Shown: piece by piece, positions 22,501 through 33,074 of the stretch | Layout of the letters: every line of letters begins with the position of its first letter | Numbering within the stretch: the first letter of the stretch is position 1 | Source of the DNA: Lenzites betulinus | Lineage: Eukaryota; Basidiomycota; Agaricomycetes; Polyporales; Polyporaceae | Reading direction: 5' to 3' | NCBI GenBank assembly: GCA_022264855.1 | Contig: JABYQU010000067.1 | Location: forward strand, 62,001-126,000 | Length of the DNA stretch: 64,000 nucleotides | Notes under the pieces: model-generated | Databases searched by the model: none | What the model was told of the DNA's origin: nothing | What the model saw: the letters and a program-made list of their open reading frames with translations, nothing else | Position numbers and translations under genes: made by a program

Positions 22501-25500
22501 CCTGCGGCGACGGCTTGCCTCCAAACCTGAAGTCCTTGTTCAAATGGCCGTCCGAAGGCTTGGAGCGCATCGACGCTTGGTGCACCAATTCTGGATACAC
22601 GCGGCATTCGTCCTCGAGCTCGCGCATCATAAAGCTGATGTCGTGGTCCTGGGACATGCCGGAGTCGCGGTTGCCAGTTTCATCCGAGCCGTCGAACATC
22701 GACGAGACGTCGCCGCCGTTCGAGAAACTGCGCGGGACGTCGTCAGTGGATGGTACAGGACGAAGCTCATGGGGCAGCGCCGGGAGGGGCGGGGCAAGCA
22801 TGCCCTCCTCAATGCCGAAGTCGAAACCAAGCTCGATGCGCGCAGGGGTCTTGAACGCGTTCTCGAGCTGCTCGACGAAGCTCGCCCGGTCGGATGCGCC
22901 AGACTCGTTCAGCTTCTGGAGCTCGCCCGTGAAATCGAACGACTTCTTCGTGTCATCCTCAGACGCCGAACCGTGTCCCTCGCCGTCGTCGATGTCTGCC
23001 TGGTTAGCCTCGGCGTCGAACAACTGCGCATGGAAGACAGGGACGTTCGCCTCCTCCTCGAACCCATCAGACTCGAGCTCTGGGAGCGGGAGCGCAGCCT
23101 TCGGGGGCGAGCCTGGAGATGAAGCCCTCAACGACATCGTGTCGTCGAGCGGGCGCGTCATATCGTCGTCGGAATGGCCGGCGAGGATGACCTGCAGCTC
23201 ATCTGGAATATCAGAGTCAGGGTCCTCGGGATCGACGTCGGGCTCGGTGGATCCGCCCAGGGTGCCGGACATGCACAAGCCCTTGCGCGCTTCGGGCGAG
23301 ATCTGAACACCCATACGGCGCAGGCTACCAACGCTCCCCTTGCTGTTCATCGGGATGAGCGACGAGCTCTTACGGTGGTGGCCAGCGCGGCTGAACACGG
23401 GCGTAGGCGACGGAGCGACCTCAGTACTCTCGAGGGTGGACATGTCGACGCCGATCTTCGCGGAACGGCTTCCGAACGTACGCGAGGAAGGCGTGCCGTC
23501 ATTGGTGACCGGGGGCGTGAGCGTACGCAGCGAAGACGACGAAGACAGAGCAGAAATCGACGTCTTGAGGGTGGCGGGCCGCAAAGGCTGGAACACCGGC
23601 ATAGGCTCCGAGGGGGACGGCGTGATCGTGCGCTTGTGAGTGAGGTAGGCAGCCTTGGGCTTGATGAGAGGCTTGCGGGGCGACACCTTCCAGTCCAGCT
23701 CGCTCCACGGCGCAATCTGCTGTCCGATGAGCTTGTTACCCTGAGCGGGCTGCGTCAAAGGCTTTGACGTGAGTACAGAGGGCGGTGCAGACGGCTGGGA
23801 CTTCGCATAGGGCCTGAGGGATGCGATGGATGCTGTGCTTTCCCGCAGCTCTGCCTTGAGAGGGCTGCCGCGTTGCGTTGCACGATGCTTGAGAGGGCTC
23901 TCTTGCGCGAGTTGGAAGGGCGACAGCTGCAATGGCGTGCTGTTGGTGCTCGCCGGAGTAGCCTCAAGATCCAAGCGGCCGATGAGAGACGCCAATTCGT
24001 TCGTTGCCGCATCCAGAATGGAGATCATACCTAGGATGACCAGTCAGCAATAAAACTACTTTGAGGCGAGAAAGGCTTACCATCGCCTTCCTCGTCGTCG
24101 CAGATTGGCTGAGGGCGGGGCCGTCCAAGCATCTGCTCAGACATCGGGCGTGGCCTCACGCGTTTCGCCGGCGTCTCACTGGGACTGGCGACCTCGCGTT
24201 CGTCATCCGTCGGTGCAGAGTGTCCATCTGCTGTAGCCTCCTCCACCCGCACGATCGGGTTCTCGATGATCGAGGCGGGCGGCGAGAGCGATGGTTCGCG
24301 CTCCATCTGCGCTTGGGGGAAGATCTCCGAGATGGGCGTCCGGCGACGCGAATCTGACGAACGGCGGCTCTCCTTGGTGGTCTTCCCGCTCTCTTTATCC
24401 TTCTCGCGCCTTGTGCGCCGCTCCTTGCGTTGCCTCTCCTTTGCGGTCTGCAGGTTGGTCTCGTCCCAGCGGACGGAGGCCACCGAACTTGAGGAGGAGC
24501 GGGGCGACCGACTAGAGAAAGTCGAGATGCCAGAAGCGGTGGAAGGCGGGCGGAGGGACGAGCCACTTGAGAGGATGGATGAGGGCCGACCTTGCGCATT
24601 GAGTATGAGGTGCGCCGAGTCGACTGAGAGCCGCTGAGGAGCTTGTTGAACACCAGAGAACGAGCCGGTGGAGGAGCCTGACGCATCGCGAACGGTCGAA
24701 AGACGCATCGTTGACGGAAGGCCGAGTCCGAGGACACTCTGCTTCTTGCGACTGCCGAGCGTCCGCGGGCCATCCTCGAGCCTAATAGGGGCGGGGCTGG
24801 CTTGGGCACTGAGAGCACCAGCCTCGAAGCTACTGCCGGAGTAGCGGATGGTCATCTCCTTCTCCTTACTACTTTCCTTCTCCTTCGTCTTCTCCTTTTC
24901 TTTTTTCTTCTTTTTCTTCATCGTATCCCCCTTCTCCTTACTCTTCTTCTCGTCCTTCTCCTTCGTCTTCTTCTCGTCTTTCGCCCGAGACTTTACCGTC
25001 TCGGTGGGAGCGGTGGGAGCCGCGTTGCCTTCCTTGTCGTTCGAGAGCTGGGCCCAACTGGCCATGCGCGCGAGCGATCGCATAGAGCGAATCGCACGCA
25101 CGGCAATCGATCCCGTGGGTGGTCCATCAGCAGAGAGGAGACCGTTCATGGGAACAGCATTCTCGCCCAGCCTTGCGTCCGGAGGTGTCGTCTCTATGAC
25201 GGGGACCTCAAGCAGGGTCTTCACCGATGAGACGGTACCTTGCTTCTTCTCAGGTCGCGAAGCGGGGCTGTTCAGGAGAATGCCAGAATCGAGCGAGTTG
25301 AATCGCCCGCGGCCCTCAAGGGGTTTAGAAGGCTCAGGAGCTATAAACATGTTATGTCAGAGAGTTTAACGGGAATAATAAGTGACCGGCCTACTCTTCG
25401 AGCGAGCAGCAGGTTTCTGTTCCTTGTCCTTGCTCTTCGAATCTTTCCTGCCGCGGCCGATGCTCCACCATTTCTGGCTCTCGTCCCCCTTCACCTTGAG

Positions 25501-26055
25501 AAGGTTGTCCCCAGGCGCTGGCTTCTGGTCCTTGGGCGCCGAAGGGACGTTGGTAACTTCCCCAAGGGTACCCCACTTCATACCGTCGAGTCCAAGACGG
25601 GACTTCTTCTTCTTCACCACTAGAATTTCGCCGAGGTCTGGGTCGTCGTTCTGGTCGACGTAGATCTCGAAACCGCCGCGACCTGTGGAAGGGGCGCCAC
25701 CTACGCGTCGAACAACATCGGAGAAGTCCTTGTTGGACTTCTCCTTGGTTTTGCTACCGCCAAGAAGACCTAACTTCGACTTCTTGGGGACGATGCGCTT
25801 GCGAGGTCCATCGTTCGTCTGCTTAGGAGCAAGGGGGGACGAGATGGGCGGTGCAATAGAGGCGTAGGAGGAACTGGCGAAGGAGGTGCTGGCGTCGCCA
25901 GCGGAACCTGCCGCGGACGGAGTCGCAGAAATGAGGCGTATAGTGGGAACGTGCTCTTGAGGTGTGATGTCTGCTGGGGACATGGGAGAGGAGGAGCGGG
26001 CGAGGGTCGAGCTTGGAGCAGGAGCACGAGACAAGAGGGGCAGGGTGTTGCGCAT
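19599..26055 (-). CDS. 2047-aa disordered Ser-rich protein with C-terminal AT-hook
   Basis: Seven exons on the minus strand: 26055-25395, 25340-24081, 24030-21269, 21216-20913, 20862-20293, 20236-19732 and 19680-19599. Total 6144 nt with all phases consistent. Most of the protein looks intrinsically disordered: Ser/Pro/Asp-rich, with a Lys/Glu tract (about residues 340-385), an MSMSMSMSM run near 1320 and many SP/TP and RxxS sites that could be kinase targets. A short helix-like segment at the exon 2/3 junction (MISILDAATNELASLIGRL) and a late block (SYQFGGERMIKARQGLLER) look conserved and may be docking helices. The last 27 residues carry RPRGRP (2032-2037), an AT-hook core. A simpler reading would stop at 19728, but gtgagt lies exactly there. 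I do not recognise an orthologue; a nuclear scaffold or regulator is possible. Long frames on the plus strand here are shadows. Confidence 0.75.
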
Positions 26056-27532
26056 CTTGCTAACGTCTGTGTCTGAGTCGTAATCGTACTTCGTGATAGG
26101 AATAAGAAACCGTGGAATGTCGTGGATACAACAGAGTCGTGCTTGTTCGCGTTAATGTCGCGTGAGGTCGTCAGTACAGTCGGGAGAACAAGAGATGAGA
26201 GCTATGTGCGATCGTGAAATGTTGCGTGAGATGAGATGCCTGGACGTGTCGGAAAGCCGGAATGCTCGTGGACTCGTAGGATCGTTACTTGATGTCTTGA
26301 GTTGTCGAAATTTCTTCTGTTGGCTACTTACCGCTGTGAAGAGTAGAGAATGAGCGCGGTGAGCGTAACAAGGCAACCGGACCAACCTTGCTTGCTGGGC
26401 AAGGTTGCTTTGCCAACCTGTCACCGTGACCTCCACCACACCCCGGAGCAAAGAGAAACCAAAGACCTAGGAGGGAACCTGGGCTGAGAGAATCGTCCGC
26501 GTCGACAAGGAGCGAGAGAAGCGGGGGAGACCTGCGGGAATGGGAAGCCGAACTTCATCAACACCGCCCATTGGCGCCTTAGGCGTCTTCTAACACAACC
26601 GCGTCCTTCGCAACATCCGCAAACAACGCGTTCATCACGGGATCGCGTCCAGGTTAATACGTCATTGAGAGGTGTTATACAGCGGTCGCGTTTTCGCGCA
26701 GAATCACTCAGTAGGCCACCAAGAGCCTCCTGCATGACCTTCTATGAATACGTTAGCTCTTCCTGAGATCAAAATCGCAGACACATACACTCACCTCTCA
26801 TGAATGCCACCACCTTGACATTGGAAGCATATGCATGTTCGAACGCAACGCAACGTGGTGTGCTTAGATGGCCTATTCCTGCTCCGGATATTCACATTAT
26901 GTAGACGACAAAGTGGTGAGTCGATGGTGGGGGGATGCTTGTATTGACTTGTGGACACAGTCTTATATATGCATTCCCCAGAAGTATCACAAGTGCATCT
27001 GTGAAGAGGAACTCGGACAGACAGGATCGACGTCCGGAAGGAAGCACGCATCCTGCTCCTTTCGGGATGTGTTCGGCACCGAAGTATCTACCGCATATGG
27101 ACAGCAACATACGAGCACACGTCGCATCCGACGCATCGAGTGAGTTTGCACCATGTTTCGCCGCCACACAATATTGCAGGAACCCCCTCTGAGACACACA
27201 TCTGCACATCATGTATGCATGCAGGGTATTATGTTATTTTGCGTGCAAGGTCACCCGGACCCCGATATCGAAGCAGCTTTTCCTTCGCGCAGCCGCCCAT
27301 CTCTGGGCTTGGAGTCTCGGTATGTAATTTACACATCGCAAACGTCGCGTAGCTTTCACTCCGAGTCGTCTTCTAGTATCTCAAGGTATTAAGGCTACTA
27401 CCGCAGCAGCTGCCGATTTTTACTAGCAAGTGAATGTTGGGACGTGGTATATGTTCACATACATAAGTAAATAAGTAAAAGAGTGGACGACTGTCAACTT
27501 GAAGTATAAGTACAATCTAGGTATAAGCCAGG
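26056..27532. other. intergenic, no supported gene
   Basis: This is the promoter side of the 2047-aa gene and the 3' flank of the 550-aa gene. Several small frames overlap on both strands without domain or splice support. I found no clear TATA box. Confidence 0.45.
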
Positions 27533-29185
27533 CTACAAGGCGTAATACGCCTCAACAATCCCCGAATACACATCCATCTCCTCAACATCCTGCAGGTATG
27601 GAAGAAAGGATGCAGGCTCATCGGCAGGCTCCTCGTCCTTTCGCACAGCATCAGGCTCCTCAGCCTTCCGCTTCTCCTCACTCTTACCTGTCGCCTCCGA
27701 ACCCGCCCGCACCGTCGTGGTAGCCTGCATCTCCTTCAGCTTCTCAACAGCCGAGCCCAAACTCCTCCAATCCCCAGCCCAACCCTGTCTGCGCTCCTTA
27801 CGTATCATACGCGGCGTCGGCGGCGGGCGCGACAGCTTGAAGCCCGCCCTCCGCCGTCTGCTCCCGCCCGGCGACACACTCCCGCGTATCGCGCTGCGTA
27901 CCCAGTACGGCACCTTGGGCGATACAGGCGACTTCGGTGATCCCGACGCGGTGCGCGGCGTCGTGGGCGTCGTTGGGAGCCGCTTCCCGCTCGTGCGCCG
28001 GCGCATGCGGACCGGGAATCCGCACATAAAGGAGTTCATGCGCTGCGTATCTGCGCCGAGGATGGCGGTTTTCGCGTGTGCGGCGGACTGCTGCTGCTGC
28101 AGGGGCGAATCGCGCAGGCGCGCGGGAACGGGTGGCGTGTCGAGTGGGGTCGGCGGTGTGGGCGGCAGTGGGCGAGCGAAATGGATAGGTCTAGGGGGAA
28201 GCGGCCGGGCTCGACGGGTGGGGAGTGGGGAGGCGCGAGCGGGAGAGCTGCGCGCGACACTGTCCGAATCGCGGTGCTCCTGGCGTTCGGCGTTCGAGTT
28301 GGCGGAGGAGATGCTGCAGCTCGTGCCCGAGCTTGCGCTGGATACAGTGAGAACGGGTAGCCGCTGCATTTCGTCGCCAACGGAGCGGCTACGGCGCCGG
28401 CCTGCGGGTGGCTTTTGAGATCGAGGACGAGGGCAGACGGCCATGCGGTATAGGTCGAGGTATGTGTTGACGTCTCGCACCTGGGGCGCTGCGGCACCGT
28501 TTATGGATGGTATGACGCGCTCCTCTACCGTGGCGTCGCGCAAAGCGCGGGACATGCGGGCAAGCCTGCGTATATGGTGACCGTGGATGTCCGGGGTCTC
28601 AAGATAGGAGAGGGAGGTTAGAGGGCTGAGGTATTCGGGTGTGAGGGGAGTTCTACTCGACTCGTGTGAGCGATGATCAATATACTCAGTGGGCGTAACT
28701 GACCTCATGTAGCCGTATGGGAGCGTAGACTCGTATTCGTTTCCAGCCGGAGACACTAAATTGAGGGCGGCAGGAATAGGCCCGGGCTTCCGAGGCGCAA
28801 GGGATGCCTTTGCCCCCTCCTCCACGGGTATATTCCATGTATGGACAGGCGGCAGCTTATGATGCAAGGCCTGGGCAGGGGGAAGAGGGAGCTTACGCTC
28901 CGACTTGTCGCCCCTCTTCCGAACAGTCAGAGGTTGTACTGGCTCGCAACTCAGGTTCGTGGTGGCAATGCTATACGCGCCCGGGGAGGCTGGTAAGATG
29001 TCGATCGTAAGAATTTGGCCCCGCATCTTGCCGATTTTCTGGCTTGACTTCGCCAGCTTGAGGCGCTGCTCGCGGTCGAGGTTCTGTTGTGCAGGGGAGA
29101 GGGTGCGAGAACCATGTGCGATGTAGTCTGCTGCAGCGCTGTTGTACATCGGACGCGATTGGATTTTACTGGAGAAGGCGGTCAT
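27533..29185 (-). CDS. 550-aa Pro/Ser/Arg-rich protein, unknown
   Basis: A single-exon frame of 550 aa. It is mostly low complexity: Arg/Pro/Ser-rich with poly-proline stretches (RPLPPRPIHFARPLPPTPP), clustered SP/TP sites (SPKSPVSP) and QQQQ. The N-terminal 60 residues look more ordered (LDREQRLKLAKSSQKIGKMRGQ). The C-terminus is acidic and ends in DVYSGIVEAYYAL. The poly-proline runs could bind SH3 or WW domains, which is inference. There is no signal peptide or membrane segment. It follows the other long disordered-protein gene on the same strand. An overlapping 233-aa frame on the plus strand is most likely a shadow. Confidence 0.65.
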   Translation of the reverse strand: MTAFSSKIQSRPMYNSAAADYIAHGSRTLSPAQQNLDREQRLKLAKSSQKIGKMRGQILTIDILPASPGAYSIATTNLSCEPVQPLTVRKRGDKSERKLPLPPAQALHHKLPPVHTWNIPVEEGAKASLAPRKPGPIPAALNLVSPAGNEYESTLPYGYMRSVTPTEYIDHRSHESSRTPLTPEYLSPLTSLSYLETPDIHGHHIRRLARMSRALRDATVEERVIPSINGAAAPQVRDVNTYLDLYRMAVCPRPRSQKPPAGRRRSRSVGDEMQRLPVLTVSSASSGTSCSISSANSNAERQEHRDSDSVARSSPARASPLPTRRARPLPPRPIHFARPLPPTPPTPLDTPPVPARLRDSPLQQQQSAAHAKTAILGADTQRMNSFMCGFPVRMRRRTSGKRLPTTPTTPRTASGSPKSPVSPKVPYWVRSAIRGSVSPGGSRRRRAGFKLSRPPPTPRMIRKERRQGWAGDWRSLGSAVEKLKEMQATTTVRAGSEATGKSEEKRKAEEPDAVRKDEEPADEPASFLPYLQDVEEMDVYSGIVEAYYAL

Positions 29186-29925
29186 CGCGGAAGTGAAAAA
29201 GCCAAGGAGTGAAGAGAGCAGAAGAGATAAAACAGCGGGAGTAAGAAAGCGAAAGGACCGTCCAAACTATCGCAGAGTTGAGAAGAGAGTTGTCGGCCAG
29301 CCTGGCGAGACAAGTCGGGGGACGACGGCTTTAATATGTCGACTACACCCCCTACACCCCGTTGAGCGCACCGGTGCATACATAATCATCAGTGATGCGG
29401 AGGACTGGGGACTGTACCTTCCTCAAAACCACGCCAACTCGTCATGAGCAACGGTTGCATATCCGGGCCCACAAGCATAGGAAGCACACAAGGATAAGGA
29501 CTCAGAGTGAATAATTCCCGGACTACCTTGCTCATCCGCGTCGAGCAGTGCCACTGGCCCGGAAGTGCCGCCTAGACTGCCGCCGGCGTTGGTTGGGCGT
29601 CGGCGTCGCCCTTGGGCGTTCAGACAAGTTGAGCGGTCAGGGAAGAACATATATGGCCGCCGGGACCTACGACGTGTTACCAATCCAGATATCGGATGGG
29701 CCGGGACGCGCTGTGACTTTGCTTCGCTATGGTCCGGGTGACCTTCCGCTCGCAAGGCGTTAAGCAACGATATTCAGATGCACAAAGACGTCAAGAGCAG
29801 CAATTGCCATCGCGTCAAATTCAGGCTTTGCACTGAGCTTCAGCGCCTTTGCCACGTGGAGCACAGATTTATGCACATGCCATGCTTTTTATCTTTTTAA
29901 ATGTACTAAATGCTACCCATCATAA
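29186..29925. other. intergenic upstream of the tRNA
   Basis: About 740 bp. It contains the promoter of the 550-aa gene and the upstream region of the tRNA. No other gene is visible. Confidence 0.45.
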
Positions 29926-29997
29926 TCCGATATGGTGTAGTGGCTAACATTATCGCCTCTCACGCGATAGCCCGGGGTTCGATTCCCCGTGTCGGAA
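29926..29997 (+). tRNA. tRNA-Glu (CUC)
   Basis: A 72-nt cloverleaf. The acceptor stem TCCGATA pairs with TGTCGGA (one G-U pair). The A-box region is TGGTGTAGTGG. The anticodon stem ATCGC/GCGAT encloses loop CTCTCAC with anticodon CTC. The T arm CGGGG-TTCGATT-CCCCG includes the B box GGTTCGATTCC. There is no intron and no encoded CCA, as expected for a nuclear gene. The sequence closely resembles fungal tRNA-Glu. It decodes GAG, a favoured Glu codon in this GC-rich genome. Confidence 0.96.
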
Positions 29998-30002
29998 TTT
30001 AC

Positions 30003-30006
30003 TTTT
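30003..30006 (+). terminator. RNA polymerase III terminator
   Basis: A run of four T residues begins 6 nt after the tRNA 3' end, a usual Pol III stop signal. Confidence 0.7.
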
Positions 30007-30636
30007 ATGCTCCTCAAAGCCCTCTGTTGACTACGTCTTGACGACGACTGTAACAAGTCATAGCTTCCTGATCTAACCCAATTGAAGTTTGAATACGAAC
30101 TGCAACGCAACTTCTTACATCTGATTACTTTTCGTGTAGTACTTCGGTGTTTGCCGGTACCGCTACCATGATCCATTCAATGATCACTACCTCCACACTG
30201 CAGTGAAACTGTAACGCCGTAAGTCAGGCCGTCCGAGTCCTTTGTGAAACCATGGCACTTAGTAAATGATCTCGAGCAGCACCATACAGCCTCTGGACGA
30301 CTAAGCGTGCTGATCATTGCGGTTTACCCCGAAGACCATGACCGACTCGCGCTCGTACGAACTCGTCCTTAAAGCAACACGTTGAACGCCTACTACGGCT
30401 ACTTTACTCCGTCTTGAATGCTTCGAGTCCCACAAGTCTCAAGCCAAATGAGTCAACTGCAGCCGTGCACTTTCGCCTGGGAACATTTCTACCAATGACC
30501 TTCACCACACGGCGATGAGTTGCCTTCCCGCATCAGACCTATCTCGTCAACACGGAGCTTCCTCTGTGAGTATGCTTGAATGAGCCATACGAAGTCGGCT
30601 GACGGCCGACCTTGCCAGACGCGCGCCCCGAGTGTG
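30007..30636. other. intergenic between tRNA and sedolisin
   Basis: About 630 bp without coding potential. It is promoter sequence of the peptidase gene, ending at a TATA-like box. Confidence 0.45.
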
Positions 30637-30644
30637 CATAAATA
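30637..30644 (+). promoter_or_regulatory. TATA-like box of the sedolisin gene
   Basis: CATAAATA lies about 103 bp upstream of the ATG at 30740, similar in spacing to the TATA boxes of the lectin, LysM and lipocalin-like genes. Confidence 0.45.
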
Positions 30645-30739
30645 CCATCTCATATCCGGTTAGATGGACGAGCCTGCTCTTGTCTGGCCTGGTCGTTCAC
30701 TCAGTTGCACTCCACTGCACACCAGTAGTGCCACGGAAG

Positions 30740-32859
30740 ATGGTCAAGTATTGGGGACTACTCACTTGCGCTGTGCTTGCTGCAGTGGTCGTGGCCACAC
30801 CCGCACCGTACGTGAGCAGCTCTTTGCGCGTTCACGAGGCAAGAGACACGGTGCCAGTGGGGTTCGTCAACGCTGGCCCTGCTCCTCTGGAGAAGACTTT
30901 AAAGCTTCGTTTTGCGCTCGCTCAAAGCACACCCGACGCCATCGTCGACGCTCTGTTCAAAGTCAGCGACCCGACAATCCCGGAATACGGCCAGCACCTC
31001 TCCAAAGCCGAGGTGAGGCTCAGTCTTTTTTGTCTCACCGGGGGATATTGTTGAGCATTTTCTCAGGTGGAGCAGCTGGTTGCTCCCAGCTCCGCTGCGG
31101 TCAATGCGGTCAATGCGTGGTTAACGGCCAACAACCTCGAGGGAACCACGCTCTCTCCCGCTGGAGACTGGGTCGGCTTCGAGATCCCAGTCGCGAAGGC
31201 GAACAGCCTCTTCAGTGCCAACTTCTCAGTCTTCGAGTATGGCTCGTCCGGAAAGCAGGCGATTCGCACCATGTCGTATTCGCTTCCGGCGGGTCTCCAA
31301 TGCCACGTTGATCTCGTCCACCCCACCACATCGTGCGCCAATATCAATCCCACGAGTCTGAGGTTGTCATATTAATCACCGCATCCTACAGATTCCCCTC
31401 GCCAGCCTCAAAGGCCCAGATTGTAGGGATCAAGAGCTCTGTGGACTCCATCCTCGCCAAGCGTAATGTCACACAAGACTGCACTGATGAGACTATTCCA
31501 GAGTGTGTGCAGTTTCTATACGACATTCCCCTCACGCCCGCGACGAACTCGAGCAATCGCCTCGGCGTGACTGGCCGCACCGGGAACAGTGCGCACTTCA
31601 GCTTCCTCCAGGTTAGACTACCACTTTGCTTCCTATGGGCTATCTGCTAAGATGTCCGGAATGTGTAGCAATTTCTGACTATGTTCCGTCCTGACATGAA
31701 CCCGACTACCAACTTTTCGGTCGTTGGCATCGACGGTGGCACAAACCCCCAACAAGGCCCATCAGTCTCCGAGGGTGTCAGCATCCTGATGTCTAAGTTG
31801 TTCAGAACACATACTCACTCCAGTGCGTGCAGGAACTCGACATCCAGTACACTGTCGGTATCGCCACAGACGTCCCAGTCACGTATTACTTCATTGGAGA
31901 GGACTTCCAAGACGGCGACCTCGAAGGGTTCCTTGATGAAGTCAACGTCATTCTCTCTGAGGAAAACCCGCCTCACGTCCTGACGACGAGCTACGGAATG
32001 CCCTCTGAGACCGACATATCCTTTGCTCTCACCGAGTACGTTACGGAAAGGCCCCGTGTTTGTGCCATATTGACGCAAATAATTTCTCAGCAAATTGTGT
32101 AAGGCCTATGCCCAAATGGGTGCGCGGGGAGTCTCTGTTTTATACGCTTCCGGAGACAGCGGCGTTGGCTGCCCTTCAGGAAGCGACGACCTCGTATTCC
32201 AAGCAACCTTCCCCTCCAACTGCCCATAGTGAGCCAACCTCTTCCGACCCAAACGACCTCACTAACTTGTATGTATCCTAGCGTGACCTCCGTCGGCGGC
32301 ACGCAGGGCTTCCCCGATGAAGAGGCCTGGCGCGGCTCCTCCGGCGGGTTCTCGAACTACTTCGCGCGCCCCGCGTACCAAGACGACGCAGTGAACGCCT
32401 TCCTCGCACAGCTCGGCGACAAGAACGCAAACGCGACGTTCAACCGCACCGGGCGCGCGTTCCCCGACATCTCCGCAAAGGCGGACGGGTACATCATCTT
32501 CGCCGCCGGGCTCAGCGGCATTACCGGCACGAGTGCGTCGAGCCCCGTCACGGCGAGCGTTATCGCGCTCCTGAACGACCGCCTGGCTGTGGCCGGGAGG
32601 CCGCCCCTGGGCTTCTTGAATCCGTGGCTGTACTCCGTGGGCAAGTCGGCGCTGCACGACATCGTGTCCGGAAACAGCTCCGTTATCTGCGAGAGCGACG
32701 ATCCGGTGCCTCGCGGTTTCGATGCGGCTCCCGGGTGGGATCCGGTGAGTGCCCGGATGCAGCAGGGTCATACAAATTCATGTTCTTACTATGTTTATGC
32801 AGGTCACTGGACTGGGCACTCCCAACTTCCCAAAGTTGCTAGCCCTCCTCGGCCTTTGA
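30740..32859 (+). CDS. secreted sedolisin (S53) tripeptidyl-peptidase
   Basis: Predicted 575 aa from eight exons: 30740-31012, 31067-31332, 31392-31611, 31669-31776, 31833-32035, 32091-32228, 32282-32744 and 32803-32859. A signal peptide (1-19) is followed by the pro-kumamolisin propeptide (about 30-190) with HVDLVHPTT at its end. The S53 catalytic centre is complete: Glu288 and Asp292 in SEGELDIQY, the oxyanion Asp379 in ASGDSGVG, and Ser487 in GTSASSP. The C-terminal GLGTPNFPKL block fits the calcium-binding region. This enzyme removes tripeptides from protein N-termini at acid pH outside the cell or in the vacuole, for nitrogen acquisition. Length is usual for the family. The intron at 31777-31832 falls between the codons of the catalytic Glu and Asp. 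It converges with the Gcn2 gene, with 215 bp between stops. Confidence 0.93.
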
Positions 32860-33074
32860 GATCTGAGAAGCCTGGATGTATGATGTGAGTATGATTGGAC
32901 AACACCAGGACTCTGACCTTCGGACTACGCCCCATGTTACGAACGACTGCAATTACGAACACCGGAGATGATATGTAAGATCCAACGTCCGCCACTGAAA
33001 TATATAGCATGTGCGAGAGGGCATTACTAGCTGATACAACGAAGCAAGCATAATACGTGATACAACAGCATAAG

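Noticed and set aside
22299..23306. 335-aa open frame on the plus strand
   Set aside because: It lies antisense inside the large Ser-rich exon of the 2047-aa gene. Its Ser-rich composition mirrors that exon, and it shows no domain.
27717..28418. 233-aa plus-strand frame
   Set aside because: Antisense shadow of the Arg/Pro-rich 550-aa gene.
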